Below are positions 12,056 through 24,600 of a DNA stretch of 64,000 bases, piece by piece. The notes beneath the pieces are model-generated. The model ran no database searches. It worked only from the letters and a program-made list of their open reading frames with translations, and was not told the origin of the DNA. The position numbers and the translations under genes were made by a program. The stretch is from Paramacrobiotus metropolitanus (lineage: Eukaryota > Tardigrada > Eutardigrada > Parachela > Macrobiotidae). The first letter of the stretch is position 1. Each line of letters opens with the position of its first letter. The DNA is taken from contig NW_026570328.1 of assembly GCF_019649055.1 (NCBI RefSeq), positions 186,001-250,000 of the forward strand. Direction: 5' to 3'.

Positions 12056-15000
12056 TTATTGCGTATTTGTACCATCGCAGTTATCTGTCCTTACTGCAGC
12101 GTCCTCATATTTAATGGCCCATAATTTTATTGTCTGGTCTTTGGAGGCTGTTAAAATCCGATTTGATTGTTCGAGAATGTGTACTCCTGCAACAAACAAA
12201 CAAATTTCGGTTGACTACTTACTAGTAATGTTGTGAAACCGCGCTGACATAAATACATTACCTGGAATGCAAAAAAGTAATACCCTGCTATATTATATAT
12301 TGAAATAATGACCAAGAATGGGTGTACCGTTTGCAAAAACAAGTAATTAATTTCACAACAAAAACAGAAATCCAGAAGTAACGGTTTATTATTTGATTGA
12401 ATCTTTCTCTGTAATACATGACGTTGTGGGCGTGTTATTTTCTGTATACACCTCAATACGTAGGGTAGGGAACTATGATTCACCCCCCCCCAGATCCACA
12501 GACGTTGAAGACAAACAATAATGTATTCCAAATGTTTAAATACGTTTGATATTGCAATATCAAGAGAAAACACCGACGCAATTACGAATTGTGGGAAACG
12601 TGATATTCACAAATGTCAACGAACACACATTTCTATCGATAGAAGTATCGTTAACTCGTAATCCTTCAAAGTTCACGACTACAAATACAGTTACTTATAA
12701 CTCTTTCTGATCACCTTACCAGTAATCTGCGCAGCGTGAGCATCTTGTTTGGTAATACGTATTACGGTGTCCGGGTTATCCAAAACATCGCATCCCGGAA
12801 AACACAGTACGCATATTGAACCATCGTCCGCGCCGGAAGCGATTCTGTAGCAGCGGTTTCGGTCACACCCCACATCCACAGCGTCCACTCCTGACTGGTG
12901 GCAGGAGAAACTACCATTCTGTTGACTTTCACTAATATGAAATTCCAGCGAATCTAAGTAATTCGACAGGTCGAAAATGGCTATCCGACCGGATGTCAAG
13001 CCGGCAAGTAAGGCCATCCTTTCTCTCATTTTCACTAGATGTACATGTAAAATACAGTGCTTCAGCGGTCCCACGGTGCCGCAGTGATGCAAATTACGTG
13101 TCCCGCTATTCCGGAACAGTTTCACCTGGCCGTCACTTGTGCCGGCAGCAATAAGATCAACAGTAGTATCCAAGGCGCACGAATACACATCCATAATTCT
13201 TGCATCGGGATCCAATGCCGTTTTGTCTGACCATCGTTTGCGAACTACAGGAAAAGGAGTGTAATCGGAGGCTTTGACGATGTTTCCTACAATTCAGAAA
13301 CGAAAACCACTTTCATGTTCTGAGTCTTAACCATTTAAAACAATGCGAACCACCGGATACTGTACGATGTACATGCATATTGTATAATCACATAATTATT
13401 CTATACTCATTACTCATACCTAATGAAACGTCGTTGACGATATTCCAGCAAATCAGCTGATTCCTTCCTCCTGCGGAATAAAAATAATCCCGAAATAAGG
13501 AAGAAGATCTTACAGCGCGGACGGAACTCAGGTGGCCTTTGCAGACCGCAACGATCTGAGGATCCGTCGGCCAAAAATGACCTTCTAATGGTGCTTCAAT
13601 CACAGTAACCGAGGTGTCCTCGCGTGCCAGAGCGTACGCCAAGCGCTGTTTCTGATCTGTGGCGCGATGAAAGCCAAGGACGTCAACGGCCCAAACAGGG
13701 CTAGACGACAATGCGTCCTTAGCGTATATCGACCTCTCTCCAATACGAAAAGGGCAAAAATCAATCCAACAAACGCTGTTGGCCCGCACAAAGGCAAACC
13801 GGACATCCCTTCGGTCAGGAAAGGCAGCAACTGCAGAACAACGGTTTCCTCCCCCACATTCAGTATCAACAAATTTTGCACCTTTGAGCATGTCAACCGC
13901 CACAAATTTTGATGCCCGAAACCCGAAAGCCACAATATTACAGAAATCATTTGGAGGGTAAGGTAATGAAAACGAAAAACCGCAAACCCATTCGATAATT
14001 CGCTTTGAGACTTGAAAGCTTTTCAACAGATTCAATTTTTCTCCGCTGCAAGCATTAGCGACTTCCCAATAAAAAACCTGCCCGCTTCGTCCAGACGTAT
14101 AAAGACGATCGTCGCTAGCAAAGGTAATCTGCGACACTTCTGCACAACCATGAGCATGAGGAATAGTAAAGATTTTCTCGACTTTTTCCTCTTTCGACAA
14201 TATCCCGTGCAGCGATCCTCCTCGGTCGCCACAAACCAAAATATCCATACGAACGGCTACTGCGGTGATCCAGGAATTTTTCGAATACAGCGAGATATCC
14301 CCCAATAACTTCAAGCAAGAAAAGTTATCACTCTTGGTGTCAACTGCAAAAATCCTCATCACACCAGAAGGGCCAGAAATCACCATAACATGAGTGGTTC
14401 CATCCGTAGCATAATGGGCTGCCATGCAACTAGATTTCAAGTCGCACTGCCACGACCGCTCACTCCTATCTGACAAGGTCGACACCAAAATTTTTCCGCT
14501 GCATGTTACCAGCGCGAAATAGTTCAGTGGAGGAAACGGGACTATAGCCACACACTGCAACAACTCCTGATTTTCCCACAAAAGCTCCCAGGCGTTGTTG
14601 TTAGAAGTAAGATACAATTCTCCACTTTCCAAGATTATCAAAAAATGATGATAATCCCACATTACGAATTGTTTTACACGTTTAACAGTGGTAGGAGACA
14701 CGCTTTTCACTTCCAGCTGGAGTACATCTGATCTATTTTGATTCAAGTCAAATTCCGTCAGAATTATGGCACCGTCGGCTCCACCGGTAAAGATCGCAAT
14801 ACGGTCTCCATATTTCAAAACATCCAGACTCCAAAGATTAATACCGCTATGCCGATTCCAGCTGTTAATCAGCTGTCCCTTCGAATTCCATATGCAACAG
14901 CGACAATCTTCGCCGCCTGTAACAATATCTCCCGATTGCAAGATTTTTCCTCGCCACACGCGAGCTTCGTGTCCAAACAACACGAACAGTACTTCCAATT

Positions 15001-16470
15001 CTGCCGATCTCCACTTAGTAATCTCTTCTTTATCACAAGAAGTCCTGACAGTGTAAACTTTACACGACCGGTCGTCCGACGTAGAGCAAAGCAGACTTCT
15101 TTTGTCACAGAAGTCAAGAGAAAATATCGCACCCTAAGAAAAACAGAACCTTTCGTATAACACTAAAAACGACCGGACAAGGGCAGCGTAATAACATACG
15201 GTATGCTGCTGACACTGGTAGACGGGAAGCGGGTTGGGGGACTCCGTTTCTGATGCAATCCAGGCAGTCAGAAACCCGAATGCTGTTCCTCCTATCACAA
15301 CGAATTCAGCGGCTTCACGCTTAAAAGAACTTGTAATAATTTTTGCAGTATATCTATAAAGCACAACCACACTATTCTACCAAAAGATAACTTGTTAGGT
15401 GTAAATTCCTAAATACTGTACGAATAAGGTATATAAAAGGAATGCCACAGCAGCCAGCAAAATGAAATCATAAACTAAGGAAAAACGGAGACACTGCATA
15501 CGTGTAACACCTGTTGCGCGCAGTGTTAATTAAAATAAAAATACATGCATTACGTAGAGTTTGCAGTACAGTCTATGATGATATATATCGTATTCACAGA
15601 ATAAGACTAACTAATTGATTAACTTACAGAAGGCTGTTATCTTGGCAGGAAAGCGAATATAGCGTATCCAAACGCGATGCCGACAAAATCATCACAACAT
15701 TGTGAGCCAAAACCGCAGCGATTCGCTCTTTATTCAAAAAACACACATTGACTATCAAATCCGGCAGGATCTTTTCGTCAGATACAAAACTACAAATTTT
15801 AATCACAATCTGATTTTATTTCAAAAACGGAACGAAAGCAAATAAGTATCAATAAGTTATCGAGAACCTTACAAGAAAACAAAATTACCTCAAAACCCCT
15901 GGCTCGTGACTGTCGTGATCAAGGCTGTCCAAGGCAACCACTCGAACAGAATGATCCCCAAAAACGCATACGGATCTGCATGCGGCTTCCTTGCCAGAGA
16001 TTCCATGACTCGACACATCGATTCCATGGACCGCTGCTTTTGAGAACACGCGAAGTGCTGTTCTTTTTTTGCCGAAACGCTCCGAGCCAACATCGTGCTA
16101 CAAAACAGTTCATAACATCAGCCATCGCATATGTAAGGCAATTCCTTTATGAAAATAATTTGAATATTTTCCAAAGGTGCCCAGTGCCCACAAGGCTACA
16201 ACATAATACTAGTATTATACTTCTGCCAGCTTACACTGTCCGGGATGAGGTTTCCATTTTGCAAAACTGCTTCAGTTTTAGAGGGCCGTTTGACAACATC
16301 CACAAACAGCCAATTCGCTTCTCCTAAAAAGAACGTATATACGTAAGTACACTCTAGCACACCCTAAACGGGCTCATCCAGCTACTCTAGCGCTGGAGAA
16401 AGGACATAAAAATTCTCCTGTTTTCCCAGTTTATATTACCCACTACATAGACAGCCAGCCAAAGCCACAT
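12056..16470 (-). CDS. WDR6: WDR6 (Rtt10/Trm734-type) WD-repeat protein
   Basis: Minus-strand exons are 16470-16440 (tentative), 16323-16235, 16097-15889, 15789-15628, 15353-15200, 15133-13420, 13286-12720 and 12186-12056. All are phase-compatible and give about 1018 residues; human WDR6 has 1121. Family hallmarks in order are AVHGIDV...VCVFGDHSVRVVALD, EFVVIGGTAFGFLTAW, HTGAIFSLDFCDKRSLLC with STSDDRSC, the strongly conserved GHEARVWRGKIL...GGEDCRCCIW, and a last blade ILTASKDQTIKLW. WDR6 partners the FTSJ1/Trm7 methyltransferase for 2'-O-methylation of wobble position 34 in certain tRNAs, and in vertebrates also binds STK11. The start exon is the weakest part: the ATG at 16470 gives MWLWLAVYVVG, which joins in phase, but nothing conserved supports it. 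The C-terminus stops soon after the last blade and appears some tens of residues shorter than in vertebrates. Confidence 0.9.
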
Positions 16471-16918
16471 ATTGTCGCATCCTGTTTATTACAGGCAATC
16501 CGTTCCTAGTTTGCACCTACGTTTTCACGTAAACATCAATTGGTTACAGTAACAAAACGTACTAGAAAAGAATAAAAATGGCACACTACGTTGTAACTAC
16601 CGATCTGTATCTGTACAAACGTATAATGCACCAGTGTAGACTATAAAGTATAAAGACTACACTTTATTAAAGTGTAATAAAATTCTTGAATAATTAAGTG
16701 ACGGAAATGTCCATCGTCCTCAAGGGCATAAAACAATGCACGAGTTAAAAAATTAGCATTAACAAGTAATAACTTGAATTTCAGACTGAATTACCGATCG
16801 CTTAACACTTAACAATTACTTACTACGGTCATTCGTACAAATTTCTAGAGCTGTTTTTTTTATTCTTGATCCGCATATTACTCGTATCATTATCGCACTT
16901 CGGTGACTTGTTGAAGGC

Positions 16919-17155
16919 TTATGATGGCTTATCTAATGGTAAGACCGTAAGAGTTCGTGTAAGTACTGCGAGTTTCTGATTACAATTATGTGCGTTAACA
17001 CAAAAGACTGCAAACTGTTTCTTATCTTTACCGAATAAAATGCCGTACGAATCTGACGATCCCAGTTCAAACGCTTGCAATGCCAAGATCCTGTTGCTTT
17101 GCAAAACCGTTGAAGCCCACAACGATCCTGAGTGTTGGTGCCAGTGATCAGCCAT
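16919..17155 (-). other. Unrecognised 78-codon open frame
   Basis: ATG at 17155 opens a frame to the TAA at 16919. The product begins MADHWHQHSGSLWASTVL and has mixed, protein-like composition with two cysteines, no signal peptide and no membrane segment. The frame also extends upstream without a stop to 17197. It lies on the same strand as WDR6, upstream of its start. No family is recognised and no splice or polyadenylation evidence supports it, so it may be chance. Confidence 0.2.
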
Positions 17156-17599
17156 CGCAAAGTAAGTTTCGAAGTTTCGGTGGCGAGAAACTTTCACCGT
17201 TAACTAGAATACTCATAGGATATTAATTATATAGTATACAATCAGAACTTTAAACTAGTTTCGCACTGTTTAAAAGAAATATAGATATCCGTTTTCGTCT
17301 GTGTTCTGGTACGACTACGAGTAATGGTAAAAGCAATAAAACTGAAAGAAAATCCTGAGAACATCTTCGAAATTATTTTGTAGTCAAAAGATCGCAGCTG
17401 ACGGCTCGGTTGGTTCGGCTGGTTAAGCCGCTTTCGGGCCTTGGCAGACCTAACCCGCAGCGTGCAGAACCGATATGGAGCGACTAATGAATGGATATGC
17501 AGCCATTGATCTGCGGCCAAAAAGAGGCGCATCATTTACAACGGTCTGCTTGATTGGCTGTCGTGCCGCACCAGTATCGGAATGCCGAAGGAGTGGTCA

Positions 17600-17939
17600 A
17601 TCGGACTCCCCAAGACAGAAGATATAAGGAATTGGAAAACACATGACCGAGAAATGTCTCAAATCTAGAGAAAGCAGCCAGGAAGAGAGCGGAAAGAGGC
17701 TGTGGGATGCATGTTTGAGACGGGGAGAGTGGAACGGTTGAATGAACGACTGGTTCAGAAAGTTATCCGCGAAGTTAATTTATCTACGCTCAGCCATCCA
17801 TTCGCTTTCTCCTCCGGTGTTTGAGCGTGCTGGATGGTCATAGTGGCGCTGCAAAGTGGATTGTTTCGCTTTTAACAGCATTATCCAATTAAATTTCGTT
17901 AACAGCAATTAATACCAACGAAATCATTGCGGATAACAG
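17600..17939 (+). promoter_or_regulatory. Probable laminin promoter and non-coding first exon
   Basis: A purine-rich, GC-richer stretch (about 17600-17750, many GAGA-like words) is followed by sequence that ends at a good donor, GATAACAG|GTAAGC, with the exon ending near 17939. No coding frame crosses it. The laminin start codon lies at 21662 with no nearby upstream promoter signals, so a non-coding exon spliced over a 3.7-kb first intron is a reasonable reading. This is inference from the donor site and composition. Confidence 0.3.
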
Positions 17940-19652
17940 GTAAGCACTGAACCTGCAGAAACCGCAGCAGCTGAGCTGTATGATTTTGTTTTGTGTTTAA
18001 GATCTTATTATTATTATGTGATAGTCACCAAATCACTGAACTATCTGCCCAAATATATACTGTATATGTAGTATGTAATACTTGTGCAGTATTACAAACT
18101 GAGCGAGACTCTGAAATTCGAATTGTAGCACTTTGTACTGACATTTCGGCGATTTCGCACATGTGAGTAAAATGCTGGTCGAGAGTGAACGGCACAAACT
18201 GATTTATTTTGCAGACTAAGTTTTTGCATTAGCAATTTAAAAGCTAAATGAAATAAGTGATAGGAACAGATATTCGATTTTCACCTTTGATAAGCTTTGC
18301 TGTTATTGTGCATTACCCGTAGCAGTTAGCATTCCGGTAAGCATTATAGGAAGATACTTGTAGAAATCTTAACAGAGTTAGTAAATAATTTTTGTATGAC
18401 ATACATGTATGCAGTTAGATATCAAAAAGCGCGAGCGTGAGTGCATAACTTCAAAACTTTTTAGCGGTTTTCGGGAATGATTGCTTGCGCAGTTACGCCC
18501 ATACAGTTTTGCACTAGAGGTACGCAATTCTTTCCATGCATAATGCATAATGAATTGTAGAAACTCGGCTGTATCGAAGTTGTTTTATGCAGCTTATTAG
18601 GCGCGATTCCTTTCTGTGTGTCGTGATAAACGAAATGCGTATTTCTTCGCCGTGTTGATATTCGTACTCAACAGCGAAATATGCAAGCAACGAGGTTATA
18701 CTTTATGAGAAATCTCGAGATATGTGTATTTGAACAATTTCTGCGATTGATTGCTTTGATACAGTTAAATGCTCTTGTGCTGAATTTGATCCCTCTGACT
18801 GGCTGCGACCGCTTGTCTTACATATATCGCCTGTGATTTCGGGTTAAATCAACCTCCTCCTCGGGCGTAGAATAGTTTATTGCTGCACCTCGAAAAGTTA
18901 TGCTGTTTTGCTGAACATGGTGGTCTCTCCGAACCGTATTCTCCGTTCTCGAGAAAAGAGTTCTTTTAATCGCAGAATTCAAAGTACTTCAACTGACCAC
19001 AAGGATGTGATGTCTGCAGATTGTAGACGTGATGGATTACGTAGCAAATCCCTCTGAATCTGTGGTCGGAGAAAATGTGGTTGCAGTAATGATATGTCAA
19101 AATGTCGGCTCCAAGCCTGCTATTTCCTGAGACGAACAGCCATGTATCAAAAGCCGGAAGTTGTCATACAAGCTGAAGTAAAGTGCAAACGTTGCGGGAG
19201 GCCAAATTATTACCATGTAATAAGATCGTTCAGTCTAATGGTGATATCACTTTTGATTTTATGAAACACTGCGAATAAAATTAGAGAAGTTAAACCGTAG
19301 CGCAAAATTTGAGGTACCTATGGAACATTAATGCTCTAGGCAGCAGTACAAGTCACAATTACATATTTCGCATATCAAATACACTATCTGTACATTAAAA
19401 AAATAAAACTGCTGTAATAAAATTAGAATTTATATTCTAACTTCCAGCTTGAAGCAGCAGTCTTCCTTCCTATCCCCTATGAAGAAATTGCAATTGTGAA
19501 TTTCTGATTGTAGTTCTAAATTATAAAATGCAGCATTAAAACAAAACGGATAATAGCGGTTTAGAGTGTCCTGTGGAATGCTCATACTCTCCTGAAACAC
19601 AGTGCAGGAGTTGGTGCCACTGCAATTATTGAATTTTTTGTCCGCGAGTGAT

Positions 19653-19790
19653 TTATCCAAAGAGGCCGGCAAGTGCTTGCAGATCGATGTTATTGCATAC
19701 TTTGACAATTTGTTTGGACATCTTGTCAAAATACTCCGGGACTTGATCTTGGCTGTTTATGTTTTCTCTGTTTAGTCGGTTTAATGTTTC
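19653..19790 (-). other. Exon-like segment ending in a stop, unknown product
   Basis: A minus-strand acceptor (GATTGCTTAG before 19790) is followed by 45 codons and the TAA at 19655-19653. The translated end reads MSKQIVKVCNNIDLQALAGL then FG-stop, which looks like the tail of a real protein. In the adjacent frame the same DNA is open for about 110 codons down to 19430 and is rich in cysteines. Immediately upstream, another frame (19911-19800) reads like a signal peptide (LLRHLAVFVSWGFADA). I could not join these into one consistent model. It may be an unannotated gene for a small secreted protein or a relic of one. Confidence 0.25.
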
Positions 19791-20847
19791 CTAAGCAATC
19801 CTGGGAAAGTTGAACTGCGTCAGCAAAACCCCAGCTGACAAAAACCGCTAAATGCCGCAATAAGCTAACTCGTACTGTAAACGATTTTATAAGTCGCTCA
19901 CCAGTCACCATATCAGCTGGGCACTATCGTTTCCGGTCACTTCTATTATTTTATGCAACAATTTCAATATTAATGCAATTCCTTCTTAACCGGAGTGCGT
20001 ACTTACAAAATCCAGTAAATCAACCTTTTTGATTTTATAGTGTTTATATTATAGCATGCCTTCTCACACTAGCAATATTAATTACTGTAATCGAGAATCG
20101 TATCTTATTACTGTACGAAGTATGGATAATGGACGTACTGGCATGTTTCCCGTTTTGGTCACGGCAGCTTTAGTTTTAAAGTAAGTACTTGATCTGCTGT
20201 TGCTGCTGGCAGTTGTACGCGGATCTCAGTAAACAAGAGATGCCATTTCCATGGAAAATACAGTTAGCTACAACTACAACTGAAAATAAAATTATTATTT
20301 AATTGGCTCACTGTTTTAACACTGTCAGCTTGTGTGTAATATAGTGCCGGTAGACGGTAGTATCCGCAACTCCGAAGGCATATCGAGTTTAGATAATATC
20401 CGTATCCAGAAAAATGTGCTTTTGTCGATTCTCTCCCTCAGATCTTTTTTTATATTCCTTTACAACACGAATGGGAAGAAGATTTAGAACGTGGGAAAGG
20501 TTTTTTCGGTTCGTCAAATTAATGTTTGCTTATCTGCAAAGTCTATTACCCTCCACAGGGTTACCGTTAATAGGGATGGGCCGTAAACACTAAAGTGATC
20601 AGATTTCATTCGGCAGATATTTAGTGATAATTGGTGGCTCGAGTTCATAGTCCGTTGAAGACTTTCAACTAGGAATGCACATGCTGTCATATAGTTATTA
20701 TAGTAATAGTGTAAGTATTGTATATTGTTTCACAAAAAGAGTGAACCATTTCCGAGCTGTAATGACTTGCAGATTTAATTCATACGTTTTATTCTGTGTA
20801 TGGTTTGTGTTTGAGTTTTGATTATGCTCTGTCTATTGTATATACCG

Positions 20848-21192
20848 TCATGACGTAATCATACACAGCGTCGTGCCCTTTTTGAAAATCTCTTTCCCAT
20901 AAAAAAATTGTGGTAGGTGAAGATGTAACTGCTCATACGAATCACCAAAACTAGGTAATTCATGCATAAAATTCATGCTTGCATAATAATTATAGCTTCG
21001 CTCATTTTCTATACTAGTAGCTCTGTCTGTAAGCTGGAAGGTAAGTATAAGTTGTATTAAGATTATTATTTTGTAGTTTTTTTTTAAACACGTTTTGTAG
21101 TAAGACTTCAGAAAGCATTTCGCATTCGGCGATTCCGAATCAGACTGACCCGTTTGCTGACCAATGTAGCGCTTGAATTTGGTGTATAACAT
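20848..21192 (-). other. Unrecognised 114-codon open frame
   Basis: ATG at 21192 opens a frame to the TGA ending at 20848. The first third is hydrophilic, a short hydrophobic run (YKIIILIQLILTFQLT) lies in the middle, and the last part is protein-like with several aromatic residues. A good acceptor (TTCCAGCTTACAG) precedes 21031 in the same frame, so the hydrophobic run could be intron read-through and 21031-20848 a real terminal exon. No family is recognised. Confidence 0.22.
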
Positions 21193-21430
21193 ATTCGCAG
21201 TCAAGTGCGCACTTTATTGTGTTTTGCGGTGTTTCTCGATGATTCTATTTACATAAGGTCATGCTGTACCTTTCACACTTTGATTTAAACGTCTAGTGCT
21301 GATATTTGTCTGGAATCTAGTTCACCATAACTTGATCGTAAATGTGCAAAGTTTTATGCGTAGTGAATAGTTGCAAAAATTCGTAGAGTTAGTGCACAGC
21401 GTATATTACGTTTTTAGAATAATCAGACAA

Positions 21431-21458
21431 ATTACATGTATAAAGGGATACATGTAAT
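21431..21458. repeat. Perfect 11-bp inverted repeat with 6-bp spacer
   Basis: ATTACATGTAT and its exact complement flank AAAGGG. It lies about 200 bp upstream of the laminin start codon, in what is probably the end of intron 1. It could be a dimeric factor site, a hairpin or chance. Confidence 0.5.
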
Positions 21459-21661
21459 TTTGTTGCCTTTTCAGGTACCCGGAATGCAGCGCTGAATATT
21501 ATCTGGATTAAAACAGCAAAATATTTATTCTGGTTGAGTGGACAGTCTCGTATCAAAATGTTTAGCGGTAGCGGGCCTCACATGGATACCAGAACTTGAT
21601 CTAAGCCCGCATAGCAGGCTTCACAGCTAGTTGGCGCGGCGGGCACGCCAAAGGTGAAAGG

Positions 21662-24600
21662 ATGGCGCTAATTTGGCGGCAGATATTATTCCATTTATCC
21701 CTTGCCTTTTTCCCGTCAGTATTCTCCCAAGACGCTTGTTCCCAGAGCAGCTGTTATCCCGCCACTGGAGATTTATTAATCGGCCGAGAAGACAAGTTAT
21801 CCGCTACGTCAACATGCGGCTTAGGAAGACCGGAGCGTTATTGTATTGTTAGTCATTTAGAGGATGAGAAAAAGTGCTTCCGGTGCGACTCGCGACAGCC
21901 TTATGTGCCGGGCTTAAACGAGAACAGCCACAGGATCGAGAATGTTGTGTATAAGCTGACACCTCAGCGAAAACGGACGTGGTGGCAAGCCCAAAATGGT
22001 GATTATGATTTATCTGGTGTTTTGAAATTTTTTTATTTAATTTTCCCTTAATTAAAATTTTCCTTATCCTAATGAAAATGCTGTCTTTATTTTTCCTGTG
22101 ATTTTATAGGACTGTCTAACGTGTCCATCCGTCTGGATTTGGAAGCGGAATTCCACTTCACGCATTTAGTTTTAACTTTCAAGACTTTCCGTCCATCTGC
22201 CATGCTAATTGAGCGCTCGCATGATTTTGGGCGTACTTGGCATGTGTACCGATATTTCGCATATGACTGCGGAGAATCTTTCCCCGGTGTACCAACAGGT
22301 CTTCCCAGGCAAATTACCGATGTGATTTGCGAGTCGCGTTACTCTGCGCAAGCGCCATCAACGGACGGCGAGGTAGATGCTGATATATCAGTATTAAAGA
22401 AATCGAAAAATTTTAGCCTACCTGCTGATGTTCTGTTTAACTACTTTCATTCACCGAGTTGTCGGTGTAATCCTTGTAATTGTTGTAGGTTGTCTTTCGT
22501 GTACTGCCTTCGAATATTGACATCCGAGATCCCTACAGTATGGAGGTGCAGAATTTGCTTAAAATGACCAATCTGCGAATTAACTTTACGAAGCTCCATA
22601 CCCTGGGTGACAACTTGTTGGACAATCGACCGGAAATCAGAGAAAAGTATTATTACGCTATTCATGAGATGGTCGTTCGTGGAAGTTGCTCGTGCTACGG
22701 CCACGCAGCACGTTGTATCGCAATCCCAGGAGTTATCCCGAATCCTGACATGGTTAGTAGAACTGTGTCAGCTTAGCATATTTAATTTTCACCTACATAG
22801 ATTTTGTTTTGTGTTTGCCGCTAAACTTGGGTACATGTGTTGCCAGGTTCATGGAAGATGTGAATGCACTCACAATACCAAAGGTCTTAACTGCGAGCAG
22901 TGTGAAGATTTCTTTAATGATCTCCCGTGGAAGCCAGCCGTTGGCTTAGATACGAACGCCTGCAAACGTACGCGTGTGATCCATATTTGATTGTGATCAC
23001 GGACACCAGTCTACTGATAAATAAGTTGTAACATGAAATTTAGGTTGCGAATGTAATAGCCACGCCACCCGCTGTCACTTTGATCCTGCGCTTTTCGAGG
23101 CCACCGGAAGAACGAGCGGCGGCATTTGCGATGATTGCCAGCACAACACTATGGGCCGAAATTGCGAGATGTGCAAGAATTACTTTTATCATGACCCATC
23201 CCGAGACATCACAGACTCGGAAGCCTGCCAGCGTATGCATTTTTTTGCTATTTAACCCGAAGATAATTGAAGTGAAATTATTTCAGTTACTTTTTATTAA
23301 CAACTTTTATGTACAGTAATAAAATAGCTTTTTCAAGGTTTAAACTATTTTAATCTGCCGTATTAGAAGCAAAAACAAGTACAGATGGGTGGATAAATTG
23401 CTAATCGGATAATGTTTTCTCAGCGTGCGACTGCGATCCTCGAGGATCCCTTAACGATGGGCTCTGTGATTCCAAACAAGATGCCATTAACGATCTGGAA
23501 GCCGGTCGGTGCCATTGTAAGCGCTGGGTAACTGGACGTCGCTGTGATGGGTGTATGGATGGCTACTATGACCTGAACGAAAACAACACAGAAGGCTGTC
23601 TCGGTAAGATGCTGTTTTGTCCTAATATTTGCCCTAGTAAACACACTTGAGTCTATCGTTTTCTCATAGCGTGTTCCTGTAATCTCTTGGGAACTATCGG
23701 CAACACCGGATGTGACAAAGTATGTATGACCATGTGCGACAGATGTGTTTTGTCGATAACATTAACGATTACATTCCGTACGAATACATATGCTTTGCAT
23801 GTTAATCTTTTATTTTAATCAGTAGTAATGCAATACAGTACTGGGCAGCGCATAAGCAAATCAATTAACTGTAATTAAAAAATTATTTTTATTGTGAATG
23901 CGAGAGCAGGGTAATAGGCACGTTGCTTGCCTGCATAGCGCATTTCGTTATGTGTCTTTAGGTAACCGGCCAGTGTACTTGCAAGCGATTTGTCACGGGG
24001 GAAAATTGTGACCAATGTGCGGAAGGCTACTGGGGAATGAGCGCAGACCGCGATGGATGTAAAGCATGTGATTGTGATTTGGGCGGAAGTTATGACAATA
24101 ACTGCGACCTACAGACCGGACAGTGCCGTTGTCGCCCTAACGTTGCGGGTAGAAGGTGCGAACAACCAAGCAACGGCTTTTTTGCGCCATATTTGGATTA
24201 TCATGTGTTCGAAGCCGAGGATGCAAGAGGATCACCGGTAAAGAAATGAAACGATTCGCATCTGTGAATGTGCTTATTCGATACAATTCTGATAGGTTAG
24301 ATTTTCTTAAATTTGGCGAGGTTGCACGCTTAAATTGGTAAATTTTTAACTCATTCAGTGTTTTCCGGTTGCATAGAATAAAATAAGGATTATGTATTGC
24401 GAATTTGATAGACCGTTAAAATGTTTGTACAGAATACCCGGCTAATTATCCGTGAACGCCATGCTGATCGTGGTGCTACGTGGACCGGACCCGGTTTCGT
24501 GCAAGTATCGGAGGGCGCTACTCTGGAGTTCACCTTGGATAATGTTCCTTATTCCACCGAATATCACATCCTTGTGCGCTATGATTCCACTGGCAATCGT

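Larger units (their letters stand above)
16471..21661. other. Long gap between divergent WDR6 and laminin genes
   Basis: About 5.2 kb without a recognised gene. It should contain the divergent WDR6 and laminin promoters and the first intron of the laminin gene. Separately listed items are a 78-codon minus-strand frame (16919-17155), a probable non-coding exon ending at 17939, two unrecognised minus-strand candidates (19653-19790 and 20848-21192) and a perfect inverted repeat at 21431-21458. From about 17950 to 19400 I see nothing. Confidence 0.4.

Noticed and set aside
12481-12493. C homopolymer run
   Set aside because: Simple run in a WDR6 intron with no associated structure; noted only as a possible assembly weak point.
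12151-12573. 140-codon minus-strand frame
   Set aside because: Reads through the last WDR6 intron; the true exon 12186-12056 uses another frame with conserved WD sequence.
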